Below are positions 49,901 to 62,478 of a stretch of 64,000 bases of DNA, piece after piece. The translations under genes and the position numbers were made by a program. The notes below the pieces were generated by a model. That model saw only the letters and a program-made list of their open reading frames with translations. It was not told the DNA's origin and searched no databases. The first letter of the stretch is position 1, and the number at the start of each line of letters is the position of its first letter. The DNA is from Rostratula benghalensis. Lineage: Eukaryota > Chordata > Aves > Charadriiformes > Rostratulidae. The stretch lies in NCBI GenBank assembly GCA_013399305.1, contig VXAI01000194.1, positions 248,001 to 312,000 on the forward strand. Reading direction: 5' to 3'.

Positions 49901-50219
49901 AACAAACAAAAAAAGTGACTCTTACTGAGAAGTTTCACAAGGCACTTGTCAGAGGTATTTATATACAGATATGAAATCCTTTTCCAAAGGAAGTTTGCAA
50001 ACATTCGCTCCTGTAACGTGTGTTTACAGCTTTGGCGTTTGCTTTCATAAATTTTCTATTTAGTCACTTCATGGATTGTAAACCTGCTTGTGTGAGTGTG
50101 TAAATCTGCTTGTGCATGCCTGGCCGTGCCCATAGGTCTCTCTGTCCTGTCGGGGCTGGTCCCCTCTCCTTACTGCCCCTTTATAGCTCTGCTCCAAGTT
50201 CCTCACACCGCATTACCAG

Positions 50220-50480
50220 TTCTCTTTATTAGCAGCCAGTAATGTATTAATGCATTCCTCGGTGGGAAGTGTGCTCCTGACTATTACCTTGGACACTCAT
50301 TTAGTGAAATTTGATAGTGACAACACATTGACATTGGTAAGGTTAATGATCCAATACTTTATTTCATTGAACAAGTTGAACAACATTTAGTACATTGTTC
50401 TACAATGTCCTAGAGAGCTGTCTCGCTATTACTTTAATGGTGCTATGGCATCTTTGCCCTTTAAGTAATTGGCACCGTGA
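50220..50480. promoter_or_regulatory. Candidate conserved non-coding element with SOX-like inverted repeat
   Basis: A repeat-free AT-rich block contains several homeodomain-type TAAT cores, a CCAAT, a TTGAACAA/GTTGAACAA direct repeat near 50376-50392, and the exact inverted repeat ACATTGT-TCT-ACAATGT (50392-50408). ACAATG is the SOX HMG-box core. The clustering suggests an enhancer-like element. Conservation and activity cannot be tested here. Confidence 0.3.
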
Positions 50481-53400
50481 AAATATTCTCTAGATCCTGT
50501 CACAATTGATTAGTGCTGCATTGAATTACCAAAAAAAAATTACTTTTATTTTCCATTTTCAATCTCTTTTCATGGAAGGAAGGCAAAATTTGATCTCCAT
50601 GGATGCAAAAGGCTGACAGCACTAAAAGTGGAGAGGAGAGACAGAGTCCGAACTGCTGCTGTGACTTTTGGGATCTGGAGCTGACATAAAACTTGCCTCA
50701 TCCTGGTCTCCTGAGCTCATCCTTTCTGATTTTCACAGGAGCTAGTCCTATTTCTGCCTTTTCTTTAGCAATTCTTGGTGCTATTTCATTCTCAGCAGCA
50801 ATTCCTGCCTCTTCCCGTGCCCTGGCATGGCTGTGGGGATGCTTGTGGCTTAACCCCATCCAGCATTACATCAGTGGGAGAGCGGCTTTACTGGTGCTGC
50901 TGGGGGAAACTGGTCCCCGCGGCAAGCCCTGGAGCACCCCAGTATCACCCTGGGCTCCTCTGCAACACCATATTTTACAGGATATGTTTTAGAGGGAGGA
51001 GAAAATGAGTAGGGGGGTTAAAGTGAGTGGATGATGGCTTGCAGCAAGGCTGGCTCCCATTTGCCTCCACCGCGGGACGTGGTGATGCGCTCCCTCCGTG
51101 CTGCATTTGTCAGGAGTCTTCGTGGCTCAAAAGCAGGGAGTTCTCCATCTCCCAAAGCGGCTGGAAGATGAAAGGAAGGGATGTGTGAGAGGAATTCTCT
51201 GTTCAGTGCGAGAAACAGCACAGCTCTGACAGGACAACATCTGTAAAGAGAGCGGTGGCATTTGGTGGCAGTGACCCAAAGACATCCAGTGTTTTCAGCG
51301 TGGGACTTGAAGGTGTGAAGTAGAACATCATTTTTGTATTTGTAGCAACAACAAAATGTTTCTTGACTTGGGATTCATTTTATCCTTCTATCACCTTCTC
51401 CCCCTCTCTTAAATTACCCTTGATTGTACAACATCTGCTCCCTTCCTGCTTGCATATGGCTGTCTCCTTAAATCTGCATTCCTGTCGAGGGGCTGCATAC
51501 AAATATCCAGCTGAAAGTTTTCGTTCAAAGATTGGATTAATCAGCTTCCTCTGGAAAAGAAAAATCAGTATTAGTGTAGCTGTAAGAGCCCAGTGTGGGG
51601 AGGGGATACCTGGGCAGAGGGAGGGCAGTGACAAGTGTCAGACAGGGACACTGACAGGGACCAGAGATGAAGCAATTGAAGGATCAAATTCTACATCTTC
51701 AGACAGGTTGTATTTCGTTTTTGTATTCAAAAAATATAATCCTCACAGATGTGAAACTCTAAAACATGAGAGGAATATATATTTTTTTTTTTAAGGCATA
51801 TGAGAAAACTTCCTACAATTGACATGTTCAGAACATCTCCTCGCCAGACATTTGCTACCCAAAATACTCACCAAAGGTTTTCAACAAAGCTCTGTTGCAC
51901 ACACATAGGATGGCAAGATAAAGGCATATCTGCCTGTAAGCTCTATTTAGTAAAAAGTTATCCCTCTTTTGATTTTGAACCTTAAAAAAAATAGCTATAT
52001 AAAAGTGTAGAACTGTCCTGTGATCATCTGTGTCTGCTTACAAGGTTATGCAGCTTTTTCTGCTGTCTTTATGGGATACATTAGGAGGCTTTTAGCTCAT
52101 GGTAGAGGAAGTAGATCCATATGTGTACAGTAACAGGGTGAATTGCCAGGGTTAAAGCAGAGAAACTTTGGATTCCTGACTGACTTACAGTATGCCTGTA
52201 GGCCGCTTATTGAATGTCTTGGTGCCTTGACCTCTGATGTGACAAGTCCTCCTGTCATCTCCAGTTCAGCACTTCACTGTGGCATCTGCCTGAGCTCTGT
52301 CACCTCCTGCCCTGTGCGAGGTGGGACTTGGCTGAGGGTCTCACCCAGGGCCCCTGGGGAGAAGAGGGGATGCTCTGCCCATGGACCACACCACTGCTGT
52401 GGAGGATGCTCCTGTCCCTGGGGCAGCTCCCACCCCCCCTGTAGGACAATGACATCCAGTGGTGCAAGGTGAGGCAGGAGCATTTCTCTGACACCGTGAA
52501 GGAAAGGCCTCCTTTGATGAATAACTTTATTCAGGGTTTTTTTTTTTTCTAACCTTTCTCCCTTCTGCCTTCCCTCCCTGCAGCCCACCCCCTGGGCCTT
52601 TTACCTCCGTTCCCCAGCTGAGCCTTTCTGGAATATACTCTATATTTGTCTCCTGCTTCCCTGAACACCCATTATTATGTAGAATAATAATGCAGGAGCT
52701 CTGCTCGGCACCTCTGCTCAGTGGCTCCAAGTGGGTTGAATTGTAGCCAGCGGCAGGGGGTGATAAATGTAGCGTAAGATGCCTTTTCCACAGCAAACTG
52801 CAAATTGCCTCAGCAGCACGGCCCACAAAAGGTTCCTGCGGAGCAAATTTATCTCCCATTGTCGACCCAAGGAGGAAAGCGGAGAGGACCAGGCATCCTA
52901 TTTTTAAAAAGTCACATTTGATCTTGTTCAGGCTGAGAGTCCAGAGTATTTTAAAGGACTTTTCATGGAAAAGGCAGGCCCAAGAATGCAGTGCAGATAA
53001 AGGGATTTATTTTTAACTGCAGCCCGAGTTCATGACCATGTAAGCATTTCAATTTTAAGCCACTCAGTTTGAATAATATATTTTTCCAAAGTGAATGTTA
53101 TGTCATCTAATAACTCATGGGTGGGAGGAGGGATGGTGACTGGGGAAGGGAGGAATAGGACTTGTTAGAGAGAAATTGCCCTCTAAAGATTACCCTGTGC
53201 TTCCAAAAAAAAAAAAAAGGAAAGGAGGAGGGAAGGTGAGATACTGATACTGGAGGGTTTAATCTGCCCACTCAGGAGTTCATGCTGCACCTCCTCCCAT
53301 ATGGTTTGGTCCTCAGATAGCAGCATGATGGACATTCCTGAGGAACACAAGGTGATGTATATATAGTTGGAAACCTCTGGTGATGGATGGCAGAGGAAGG

Positions 53401-53775
53401 GAGGGGGGGACACTTGGTGATGGATTGATAGCACCACAACCCCAGCACCCACAATTAATGGTAGGAGGCACCTCTGATATATGATAAGGCTAAACACCTT
53501 TGTATTTGACACTCGCTTGTCATGTTTCTACTCTGCTGTCCTCTGAGTGTCAGTTAATGAATTAAATGGGGATATTTGGTGGTAGTTTGCTGAGGTTGAC
53601 TGTGGCTGGGCAGGAGCAGCCGTTCCTGCTGTTCCCGAGCATCCGCTGTTGTAGAGCTGGACCCAGGGACAGCCAGCATGGCCTTCACCTGGCTGAGCTG
53701 GATGGTGGGATTTATGAGTGAGTTTCCAGCAGTAAACGCTCGACTGCCTTTAATTGTATCCTTCATTAGCATCCT
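50481..53775. other. Non-coding unique sequence
   Basis: No gene is recognised. Simple tracts include A8 at 50531-50539, T-rich DNA at 51781-51795, a T run near 52538-52549 and an A13 run near 53206-53218. The longest frame is 143 codons (plus, 51363-51794) and shows no domain. Confidence 0.6.
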
Positions 53776-53815
53776 GGAGTTATTATTTGTGTTATAGTAA
53801 CTGTTGGTATCCACC
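53776..53815 (-). mobile_element. Possible short CR1/L3-type relic
   Basis: GTTATTATTTGTGTTATAGTA resembles the reverse-oriented terminus of the ancient amniote LINE tail found at 24498. Homology is visible over only about 40 bp and the adjoining sequence does not continue the match, so chance is likely. Confidence 0.22.
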
Positions 53816-54188
53816 TCTGAGATCTAAGCTCCTCTTTGCTGAGGAATGGGCAAATGGAGACCAGAGCAGCTCAGGAGCATCTGCAGATAGGAGGTGAGGG
53901 TGGGAGGTGAAAGCAAGGTACTGGGAGGAGGGAGAATCTCCTGGGAGTAGCTGGTGGGTGAAGGGAAAAGGCAAGACTGGAATCCTGGTGTCTGCACATC
54001 GCTCTGTGCCTTCCTCCTATGCCAAATCCCATGGAAATGCATTTTGCTGGTGTGCACTTAACTTCAAAATCAGGTTAACAGTTTCAAACTCTGGTGTGTG
54101 CTTGGCATTTACTCTTCCAGAGCATATTACTGAGTGCAAAGGAATTGTTGTGGAATTAGGAGTGTGTGAGAGAAAGTAGATTAGCTCT

Positions 54189-54272
54189 CCTTGCCTCAGT
54201 GTACCTATTTGTGATATAATGTTAAGTAAATACTTTAATGCTGCTGTGAAGTCAGATGTAATTTATTAATGT
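54189..54272 (+). mobile_element. Possible MIR SINE relic
   Basis: CCTTGCCTCAGTGTACC-TATTTGTGATATAATG is followed by a TAAGTAAATACTTTAATG-like block and a GCTGCTGTGAAG...TTAATGT block. The order follows the 3' half of MIR in forward orientation. It is strongly diverged. Confidence 0.45.
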
Positions 54273-56359
54273 CATGCCTAATTAACATTTCAAGATCCTT
54301 CCACAGAAAGAGGATTATTAGTGACAATAATGTTATTATTCCACAGGTGTTGACTGTAGCTGCACTCAGATGGATGGGTGATTAGGAGCTGTAAGTGGAG
54401 AAGTGAGGGTGGCCCAACTGGGCTCCAGCAGCAGATTCCACCCACCCTAGAGGGCTCAGGCTCAGTCCCAGTCCTGGGGGCAAGAGGGCAAAGGGGCTAG
54501 TGAGGAAATATCCGAACTTGTGCTATATATTCCTTTTCCCTTAGCTTAATACAAAACAGACCAACTTATTTGCAATTCCAAGTTGAATTTGGGGGGCCAG
54601 AACCAACAAATATGGAATTGTGGGGGTTTTTCAAATGGCCTTTAAACTAAAAGTTTATTTATAAACTGTTTTCCAAGGACAGAAATAAAAACATATTCAC
54701 TCCTCGTCTTCATCTAAGACATCTTCATATCTTTTCCCATGAAAGTAATTCATGTAGCTGAGAAAAAAGTCTTCTATGAATCACTGATGAGTCTTTGATG
54801 CTTAATGTGCTGTCCAGCATATGCACTGAGCTCTCTTGGAATTTAGTTTAACAAGAGAATCTGATTTTCTTCCTAACATCATTAAAGTTTCCCCTTCAAA
54901 TTTCACTTAACAAGCAAATGAATGTTCTCCTACCATAATTATAGTTTCTTTTTTTGAATTTCATTTAGAAAAAAAGCCAGCCTCATCCATCCTGTGTTTT
55001 TACACAACAAGGAACCCAGCCAGCTGAGCCAAGCGGGGAATTATCTCCAATATGGCCTGTAGTAGGGTTTAAAACAGGAGTCTGAGAGGGCTGTTGGGGA
55101 GACAACCTTCCCTGTGCCCAGGGAAAACCCGGTTGTGTTGGAGCTTGGGTGCTTTCTGAACAATTTCCTTTAGAGAGCCATACTCTGCTGAGTCAGCTTT
55201 TGCATGTGTTTGTGCAAAATTTCATTGGGTGCTTGTGTGGGAAATCTGTGAGCTTGTGGGTGTTCTGCTGTGGCTGATCTCTGCTCAAACTTCTGTTCTC
55301 TCCTTGATGAGACTGTGAGCAACACAAAGCCTCCTCGTTATTAGTAATTTTATTCTCTGTCCATTGGTAACTGCTTTTGTCTGCTAAAGCTTTTCCTCTG
55401 CTTCCCCTCCAAGTGCAGAGGTGAGAACACATGACAGAGACCTGTTGGTACACGCTGTAGCAGATCATGTTCCCCCAATTATTTACCCAAATTTTGCTCC
55501 TTCACCCTTTACCTCCTGCTTTGCTGCCTCTGCAGCTCCGCAGTGCTTCAGCCCCCGCTTTTCGGTGTTTTTCTGCTGTAGGCTTGCAAATCATTTTCCT
55601 GCAGAATAAATGGCATATATCCCTAACATCTGAACTGGTAGAACGTGAATAATTAGAGTCGAGTGCAAGTAATTTTTTGAGTCAAGGCCTTGGTGTGTCA
55701 CGGGTTGTAAAATTTAATCTGCTAGCAGCTCCTGGCCTCCTATCAATTACCTACAGTAAAATGAGAGAAAGTGTCCCATATTTCTGTGCAGTTATGGGAA
55801 ATGCCATCCTTGTGTTTGAACATCTCATATTATCTCTGTTCTGAGCTGTATCACTAGGTCACTCAGCCAGGAGGGTTGGGAATGGTTTCTGTCCTGTGTG
55901 TGGAAGGAGTTCTCTTCCTTCAAAGCCCCCGGAGGGTTCCTCTCCTCCCTTGTGCTGCTCAGCGTTGGTGTTTCCAGGTCTTCTCCAACCAAAACGATTC
56001 TGTCACTGTGAAGGGGGTGGTGTGACCCTGCAGGAGGGCTGGGGATGGGTTTCCCACTCTCCTCTTCCCTGCTGTCCACCAGCCACTGGGCAAGAGTGTC
56101 TCCCTGGACTCTTGCCCCAGCCAGGGCAATTTTGGGGCAAGTTGTGGGCCCTGGGCTACCAGCTCTGCAGGTTGTGCAGCCACGGGAGCAAGGGAACTTG
56201 CACAGTGGGACTGTGGGGACACAGCCTGTGCCACAGCAACCCCAGAGACGTGTTATTTGCACATGAAAGTTAGGGGACCTTAACCCTCTCTTCTTTGGGG
56301 GTAAACTCCCTCCTGATAATTTGCATTTACCAAAAGTAAAAGTTTGGATGAGAACATTC
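54273..56359. other. Non-coding unique sequence
   Basis: No gene is recognised. AT-rich unique DNA occupies 54520-54990. The 55825-56730 interval contains a 301-codon minus-strand open frame, the longest in the window, which continues through the CR1 copy at 56360-56525. It has no recognisable domain and is treated as fortuitous. Confidence 0.55.
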
Positions 56360-56525
56360 TGCCCAGAGAAGCTGTGGCTGCCCCATCCCTGGAGGGGTTT
56401 AAGGCCAGACTGGATGGGGCTTGGAGCAACCTGGTCTGGTGGGAAGTGTCCCTGCCCAGGGCAGGGGGGTTGGAGCTGGATGATCTTTAAGGTCCCTTCC
56501 GACTCTAACCATTCTATGACTCTAG
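56360..56525 (+). mobile_element. CR1 LINE 3' end, 5'-truncated
   Basis: The sequence follows avian CR1 3' termini closely: CTGCCCAGAGAAGCTGTGG, a CCCCATCCCTGGAGGGGTTT block, GGATGGGGCTTGGAGCAACC, TGTCCCTGCCCAGGGCAGGG, then GATGATCTTTAAGGTCCCTT and a terminal ATTCTATGACTCTAGG. Only about 166 bp are present, typical of severe 5' truncation during target-primed reverse transcription. The terminal octamer array is reduced to about one and a half decayed units. No target-site duplication was seen, which is normal for CR1. Subfamily not assigned. Confidence 0.95.
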
Positions 56526-58904
56526 GAACATCCAACTTTGGAGCTGCTCCGAGTCTGATGCTGCCCCATCCTTGCTCTGGCTGCAAATCTGGCTGTTGGT
56601 GTGTGTCTGCAGAATGACTAAACAATCGTGTTACAATACAAATAATAATAAAATACACAATGCCTCTCAAAGTGCCTGAGAGAGAATGAATAATTAGCCA
56701 TATAATAGAATATATAAACAGAAAGTGCATTAAAAAACAGATGAAAATATGTAGGGAACAAGCTATTGTTACTGTTCTCTCTCCCCTCTGAATGTGTCTG
56801 GGGATGCTTAAACCCTAGTCCTGAGGAAAAAAAAGCCCTTCTCACTTCTGCTCGATTTGTATGCTACTGTAGCAGTCCTGAGAAATTAAAAATAATTGAT
56901 ACATTTGAGAAAGCACAAGCAGTAACTATTTCATATTTTTAAAAGCTTTGCAAATATCCAAGAAAAAGTGCTGTGCATGCAGAATACCGCCGCTGAGATC
57001 TGCTCAGAGTGATGCAGTGAGGTCCTTTTTGGTGGGAATAATGGTGAGAGCACGGCACCACCTGGCAGAGGGAGGGTTTCTGGGGTAACTGTGGGAACCA
57101 GGAGCCACCCCTGGGGTTCAGGACTCGAGCTCTTTGGGCTGGGCTGGGGAGAGGCTTCCCCTTCAGTCAGCAGAGACTCCTGAGAGAGCGCTCCTGGCCA
57201 TCCCCACTTCTGCTAAATAGGGGCTCGGTGCTGGCCCAAGACACCCTCGCTCTGTAATGACAAGTGCCTTAATTACAAGTAATTTGGAGAAAGTCGTGAT
57301 GGCTGTGCGTGCATTAAAGGGAACAGATTAAACCTGAGATGAGGCGTTTCCCTGTGACACTCTGGCAGTGGTTTTGTACAACGTTTTTGATGAATATCTA
57401 ACACATGGGTGCCCTCAGCTCTGCACAGATCCTGCATTAGGAGTAATCACACGGAGTGGACCTCCAAAGGAGGCTGCTTTATTAGGTAAAAGGGAATGAA
57501 GCACAGAAAATAGTATTAAAGATGAACAAACGCCTCCATTATTTCACAAAATTAAATGCACTTTTCCAAGTAAAGAAGGCAAAAGTCAGTCATTATCTGT
57601 CTGTAATACATCGCAGTAGATAATAAAGAGGGGTTTATGATCTCTGAAAGCAAATTAGAGGATATTTAAACAACACATCTTCTATGAAGGAGTGATAATT
57701 ACAAAATCAGGTCAAAATGCAGAACAATCTAACCCTGCCCCAAGCTAATGTTACTTGAATAAGCTGGAATCTCCTATATTCTCTGGCAGAAGAAGGATTC
57801 ATTTGAGATGCAGCTGTTCTCATTATTGTTTATCATCTGGACTCATAAACCCTTGTTAGCGTGTGTTGATACTTGTCAAATCCAAACTCAGCCCTGCTTT
57901 ATGCCTCGCTGAGCTGCCCCACGCTCCTGCCTTCCCACAGCCACCACAGCTCAGCCTCTCCCCACAGCCACCACCACCCCTTTTGATATTTTTGGGTGGG
58001 AAACTTGTCTTCTTCTGGCTTATGCAGCTACGGTTACCAGTGCCCCCTGCACATCCAGCCCTGAAGGCTGGGAGTCCTACACTCACTCAGATTAGGAGAT
58101 GGAGTTGAATGACTTCAGTGACACAGCCCTTTTTCCTTGTTGCCTTCCTTTTTCTCATGTAGGCCTTTCCAATAATACATTTTCTTTAATCTGTGGTTTA
58201 GGCTGGGGTTTGGAGTTAGTATTTTGATAACCTGCTCTGATAGAGCTCATGGGACTCCAGGGCTGACCATCCTGGGCAGCTTTGGCAACCCCAGGACCTG
58301 CTGGGGATGTAGCCCAGCCTGGACCCAAATTTGTTCCCACTGACAACGGGGGTTTTTTAACCCAAGACTGGTGAGAAAGTCAATACAGAGCACATCCAGG
58401 GGATGGAACCCCTGACAGATATTACATGGTTTTGACAGGCAGAGGGAATTAGGTTTCTAAATCCTTTAGTTATCTTCTGCAAAGTTACCTGTAGTCCATC
58501 TTGTAGTGATTTTAATGACTTTTCTGGGACAGGGACAGCTGCCAGCATAGCAGGGGGACCACACGATGACAGTCACATTGAACCTTGCAGGAAACACGGG
58601 TAATGATCAGTCCTTGGTAGTAGGAGCCATAATATCAGACTAAACCAAGTGTTTCAGATTCAGGACACCTCTTTGCTATCTCCGTGGCATATGAACTCTG
58701 AATTATCAAGCATTCAGCAAAATACTAAAAGTTTCCCACTGGTTTAGCCCTGAATAGAATTTTGCTGATAAAAACAAAAGATGAGCTCATTCCCTAGACC
58801 TTCATCTTCTCTAATCCTTTGTGACCCACACTATGAAAATTGAACTGATTAAAGCAGTAGAAAATGTACTGTGGGAATCCTGTCTGCATTTACCCCCAGG
58901 GGGA

Positions 58905-58965
58905 GACTGGAATGGCCTGAAAGGTCTTTTCCCTGCTCTAATTTTGGTGATTCTTATGAATCACT
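58905..58965 (+). mobile_element. Possible decayed CR1 3'-end relic
   Basis: A GAGACTGGAATGGCCTG block, AAAGGTCTTTTCC, then TGATTCTTATGA fit the terminal part of CR1 with several substitutions and a small insertion. The upstream CR1 sequence is not recognisable, so this would be a very short copy. Confidence 0.4.
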
Positions 58966-61020
58966 TTGCTCTGCTGTGGGAATAAAAAGGGAAAGGCAAA
59001 GCACCTGGACAAATTGTTTCTGGCCCTGGGTGCTCTTGGGGAGAAAAATGTCAGAGTGGATGAAAATGAGGTGGTTCCTGCTGAAGGAGGGTGGCTGAGG
59101 AGATCAGAGCACAGCCCCCAGCCCAGCCTGGGCTCTCGTTAGCAGCGGGAGAGGACCCTGGCTGATGGGGGAGGCCAGGGATGGCATTGCTCCCAACAAG
59201 CCAAGATCCATTCAGCAGAGGAGAAAATCTCCCTCTCCTCCTCCTGGAGAGATCCTGGGTCATTTTCCCTTCTCACCAACAAACAGGAAAATCAGAGCTT
59301 TCCAACCATCTCTCAGAGCAGTTCTGTGTCCCTTCCCAGAGGCTGCTCTGGGGCGTCTCACAAAGACAGCACAAAAAGTGCCTGTCCTGGGGTACCATCC
59401 GAGTCCTTGCTGCCCCACAGACAGCTTGGGCAGTGGCTCCCTCCAGAGATTCCTTCAGTAGCAAATGCAATTATGCAATTTAATGTGAATTGCACACAAT
59501 TCAGCACGGTCCTAGTCGTGGTAAAAATACAACTGTGGCTGCATCCTTGGGGGAACTAAAGAGCAGTCTCTAAACAAGCACCCTTTCTGCTGCAGCCTTG
59601 CTCCCAGGCATCTCAGGATATGTCTGCAAACATTAAATTTCAGCACTCTGCCATCTGACAGTTGGGTACTGGAAGCAGGTCCAGAGCAGGCTCAGAAGCA
59701 GATCAGATGGGTGATAACTGTGTAATTTATGGAACTCCTCGCCTGTGTTACAGCAAAAAAAATAATTGCAGCAGCTAGCATAAAATAATGAGATATGTTT
59801 GTGCTGCATATTGTTTGCTCTTACTTTTATGGCACCTGACATCCCATGCCTGTGCTGGGCGGCACAACATTATTGAAAGAGTCATCTGTTATACACTGTG
59901 GGTGAGAAATTCCGGTTAGAGCTGGGCTAGACTGGGAATTGGACAGTGTGATGCTCTGGGCTGTGCCCGTCGCACCGAGGGGATGCAACCAAGGGGCTGC
60001 CTGGGCCAAGCCGGCATGGAAAAACAAGCCCAGAACTTCAGAGAGTTTGATGAGATTTGGAATTTTTCCGAGGAAATTTTTCCTGGGTGGTTGGAGGCCT
60101 GGCACTGCGCTGGGAGCACGTTACTGGGAGGTTCAGAGTCCCTCTGAATTGCCCAGAATCAGCCTGGGAAAACACAGGAGCACTGGGACTCGGCTGCCTC
60201 TGCCCCACGGGGCCCGCTCTCGCGATGCCAAGCAAATGCATGCTGTCAGCAGCACAGAAAATTATTCTTTCTATAGGACCAGGGGTTTTTTCCTGCACCG
60301 ATTTTTCTGCCTCCCTTTTAACAGCTCTAGCCAGACTGGGGAATCCAGCAAGAAATTCTATCTGCTTAGAAAATTCCTCGGTACCTCTCCAGCTTTAATT
60401 GAATGGCTTCTGTTCTAGGTAACAGCCATAGCAGGTACCACCTTCTCCATTAAACAGTGTGATTTATTGTGGTTAATTTTGTAGGTCTTATCATGTGCAT
60501 GCACACTGGTCACTTATTTTTGAAGCCTATTCCCCTCAACATGTGTTTGAATGGATTTCCAGGGGAGGGAGGGAGGGGAAGAGATTGACCGCTTGAGATT
60601 CCTCAGGTTCCCTTCTAACAACTCCACAAATCGGTGTTGTCCCTAGAGATGATGCCTCAAAGTCTGCAGCCATGAGCTGTACTGAGCTACTAAAATAACA
60701 GCAGGTTGAATTTTGGAGGTACCAAGAATTATTTGGGTGCTTGAACAGGAAGTAACTACAACCTCATCTTGGGAAGAACAAATCTCCCTTGCGATGGTGC
60801 GTGTCTGACTCCAGAAAATGCTGCGGGTTTCAGAGCTGCTGCCCTCCGGAGGGTGAGGACACCATCCTGGTCTGCGGGTTTTGGGGACCCGAGGGACAGG
60901 CCAGCAGTTTGGAGGAAAGAGCAGAGGAGAGGGGAGGCCTGAGCCCCATCCACCAGATGAAAAGGAGCATCCAAAGTCACGGGGGCTTTGCTACAACCTC
61001 ATATTTCCTTCTGTGTCTCT

Positions 61021-61057
61021 CCAGTTAATTAGTTATGCTCTTCTTCCAGTTAATTAG
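61021..61057 (+). repeat. Direct repeat with TAATTA cores
   Basis: CCAGTTAATTAG at 61021-61032 and 61046-61057, 25-bp period, both preceded by a pyrimidine-rich CTC/CTT stretch. Each copy holds a TAATTA homeodomain-type core. Confidence 0.85.
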
Positions 61058-61583
61058 CTCAAAGAAAAACAGCCCTTTGTACTTAGCCTTATAAATTACA
61101 GTCTTTTACTGCCTTATATGTTATAAGAGATGACACTTTCTGCATTTTCTTAGCAGGGTCACATTTACAATTCTTAAAGGTTTGGAAGGAATCTCGCTTA
61201 GCCATGCTGTGTAGCTTGGACATGGGGAAAGGCATTTCAAAGTTACCGTGATTTCTTTTAAAAAATTATCAGAGGAAGTGGGAGAAAAATTTGTGAGGAT
61301 CAAAGAAAATGAACTCTTCTTAAAAAGACTAACTAATGAAAAAAAGTTACGGAAGAAATGCATGAAAGTGGCAAAAAGAGCTTCAGATGTTCATAAGATA
61401 CCATCTGAAAAAAAATGGCAAGTATTCAATTAGCAGGTTGGAGGTTGACAGCAGGTTGCTACAGTCAGTTTTAAGGCTGCAAGCACGTTGGAACAGTCTC
61501 ATCTATTAAAATAAAAGAGACTTTTGGCCTTCACCCCCGTTCTGGGCAACACAAGGCACGAAGCCAAATCAGATCCACCAAAT

Positions 61584-61612
61584 CTTGGGGGAACACGGGC
61601 TTGGGGGAACAC
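61584..61612 (+). repeat. 13-bp direct repeat
   Basis: CTTGGGGGAACAC at 61584-61596 and 61600-61612, 16-bp period. A simple local duplication. Confidence 0.9.
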
Positions 61613-62437
61613 AGCTTACTCAAAGCTCAAAGGAAGGTGCAAACAGCTACCCCCTCTCTGCCGGGGCAGCACACATTGTCCTTGATTAACAATAAATTAA
61701 AGGCTGATGGCATCCACAGCGGGAGCCCCAGGGGAGTGTGGTGCCAGAGCCCAGCCCGCAGAATCCCCCAGTCCTGTGCCAGGGCTCTGGGTGTCTCTGG
61801 GTGCTGGGAGGAGGAGGCTGGACCCCCACGAACCCTGGGCTGCCCCTGCCCAGCATCTTCTGTGGCCCCCGGAGCATCTCCTTGCAAGAGCTTGTAAGAG
61901 AAAACAGTAATTCATGGTGACTGCAGGAGGAAATGTTCAGAGAAGGGGATTCAATGCTCTTGGCCAGTAAACAGGAATTTGTTACCAGCTTTAATGTTTG
62001 GAAGAGGAGACTTTGGAGAAAGATTGATTCCCCTGAAGAGTGTTTCTGCCAGGTTTGCACCAGAGCAAACCCAACCCTGTGTGTGCATTTCTGTCAGACT
62101 CATCATCCATCGGGCTCTGCTTCCCGCTCCTGGAGAGCTGCAGGGAGCTGGGATCTGCTCTGTGTGTGTCCCCCCACTCTGCAGCACAGGGGCCTGGGCT
62201 GTGCTCATGCTGTTCATACAGAAATGTTCCCACTGCAAACACCCCCAGCCCCACACACCACCCCCCAAGACCTACACACGGGCACTACTGTGATAACAGC
62301 CTGAGTCAGGGAAAGGATAACACAAACACAGCTTTGTGCAAGCTTGACATCAAAGTTAGTGGGTGATTTTGGTTTTTTGGCCATCGCTCCAGCCAGAAGC
62401 AATGATGAGCAAGAGGGATCCCTGAGAGGTGTTTATT

Positions 62438-62478
62438 TTGGAGAATGAATCTTATTTGTATTGGAGAACAAATCTTAT
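62438..62478 (+). repeat. 18-bp duplication at a CR1 5' junction
   Basis: TTGGAGAATGAATCTTAT (62438-62455) and TTGGAGAACAAATCTTAT (62461-62478) match at 16 of 18 positions with a 5-bp spacer. The second copy is the recognisable start of the truncated CR1; the first lies just outside it. Confidence 0.85.

Larger units (their letters stand above)
43243..50219. other. Non-coding unique sequence
   Basis: No gene is recognised. It holds a duplicated A-tract plus GGTSA motif at 43824-43860, a 10-bp tandem repeat at 43881-43900, a 22-bp palindrome at 46926-46947, a T run near 49628-49641, and AT-rich blocks at 45220-45420, 46140-46260 and 49130-49370. Frames reach at most 137 codons (minus, 43994-44407), with no recognisable domain. 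Confidence 0.6.
56526..62437. other. Non-coding unique sequence between two CR1 copies
   Basis: No gene is recognised. AT-rich, repeat-free DNA lies at 56600-56760, 57280-57800 and 61060-61440. A possible CR1 relic is at 58905-58965, and direct repeats occur at 61021-61057 and 61584-61612. Frames such as 159 codons (plus, 59939-60418) overlap others and are not recognised. Confidence 0.55.
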
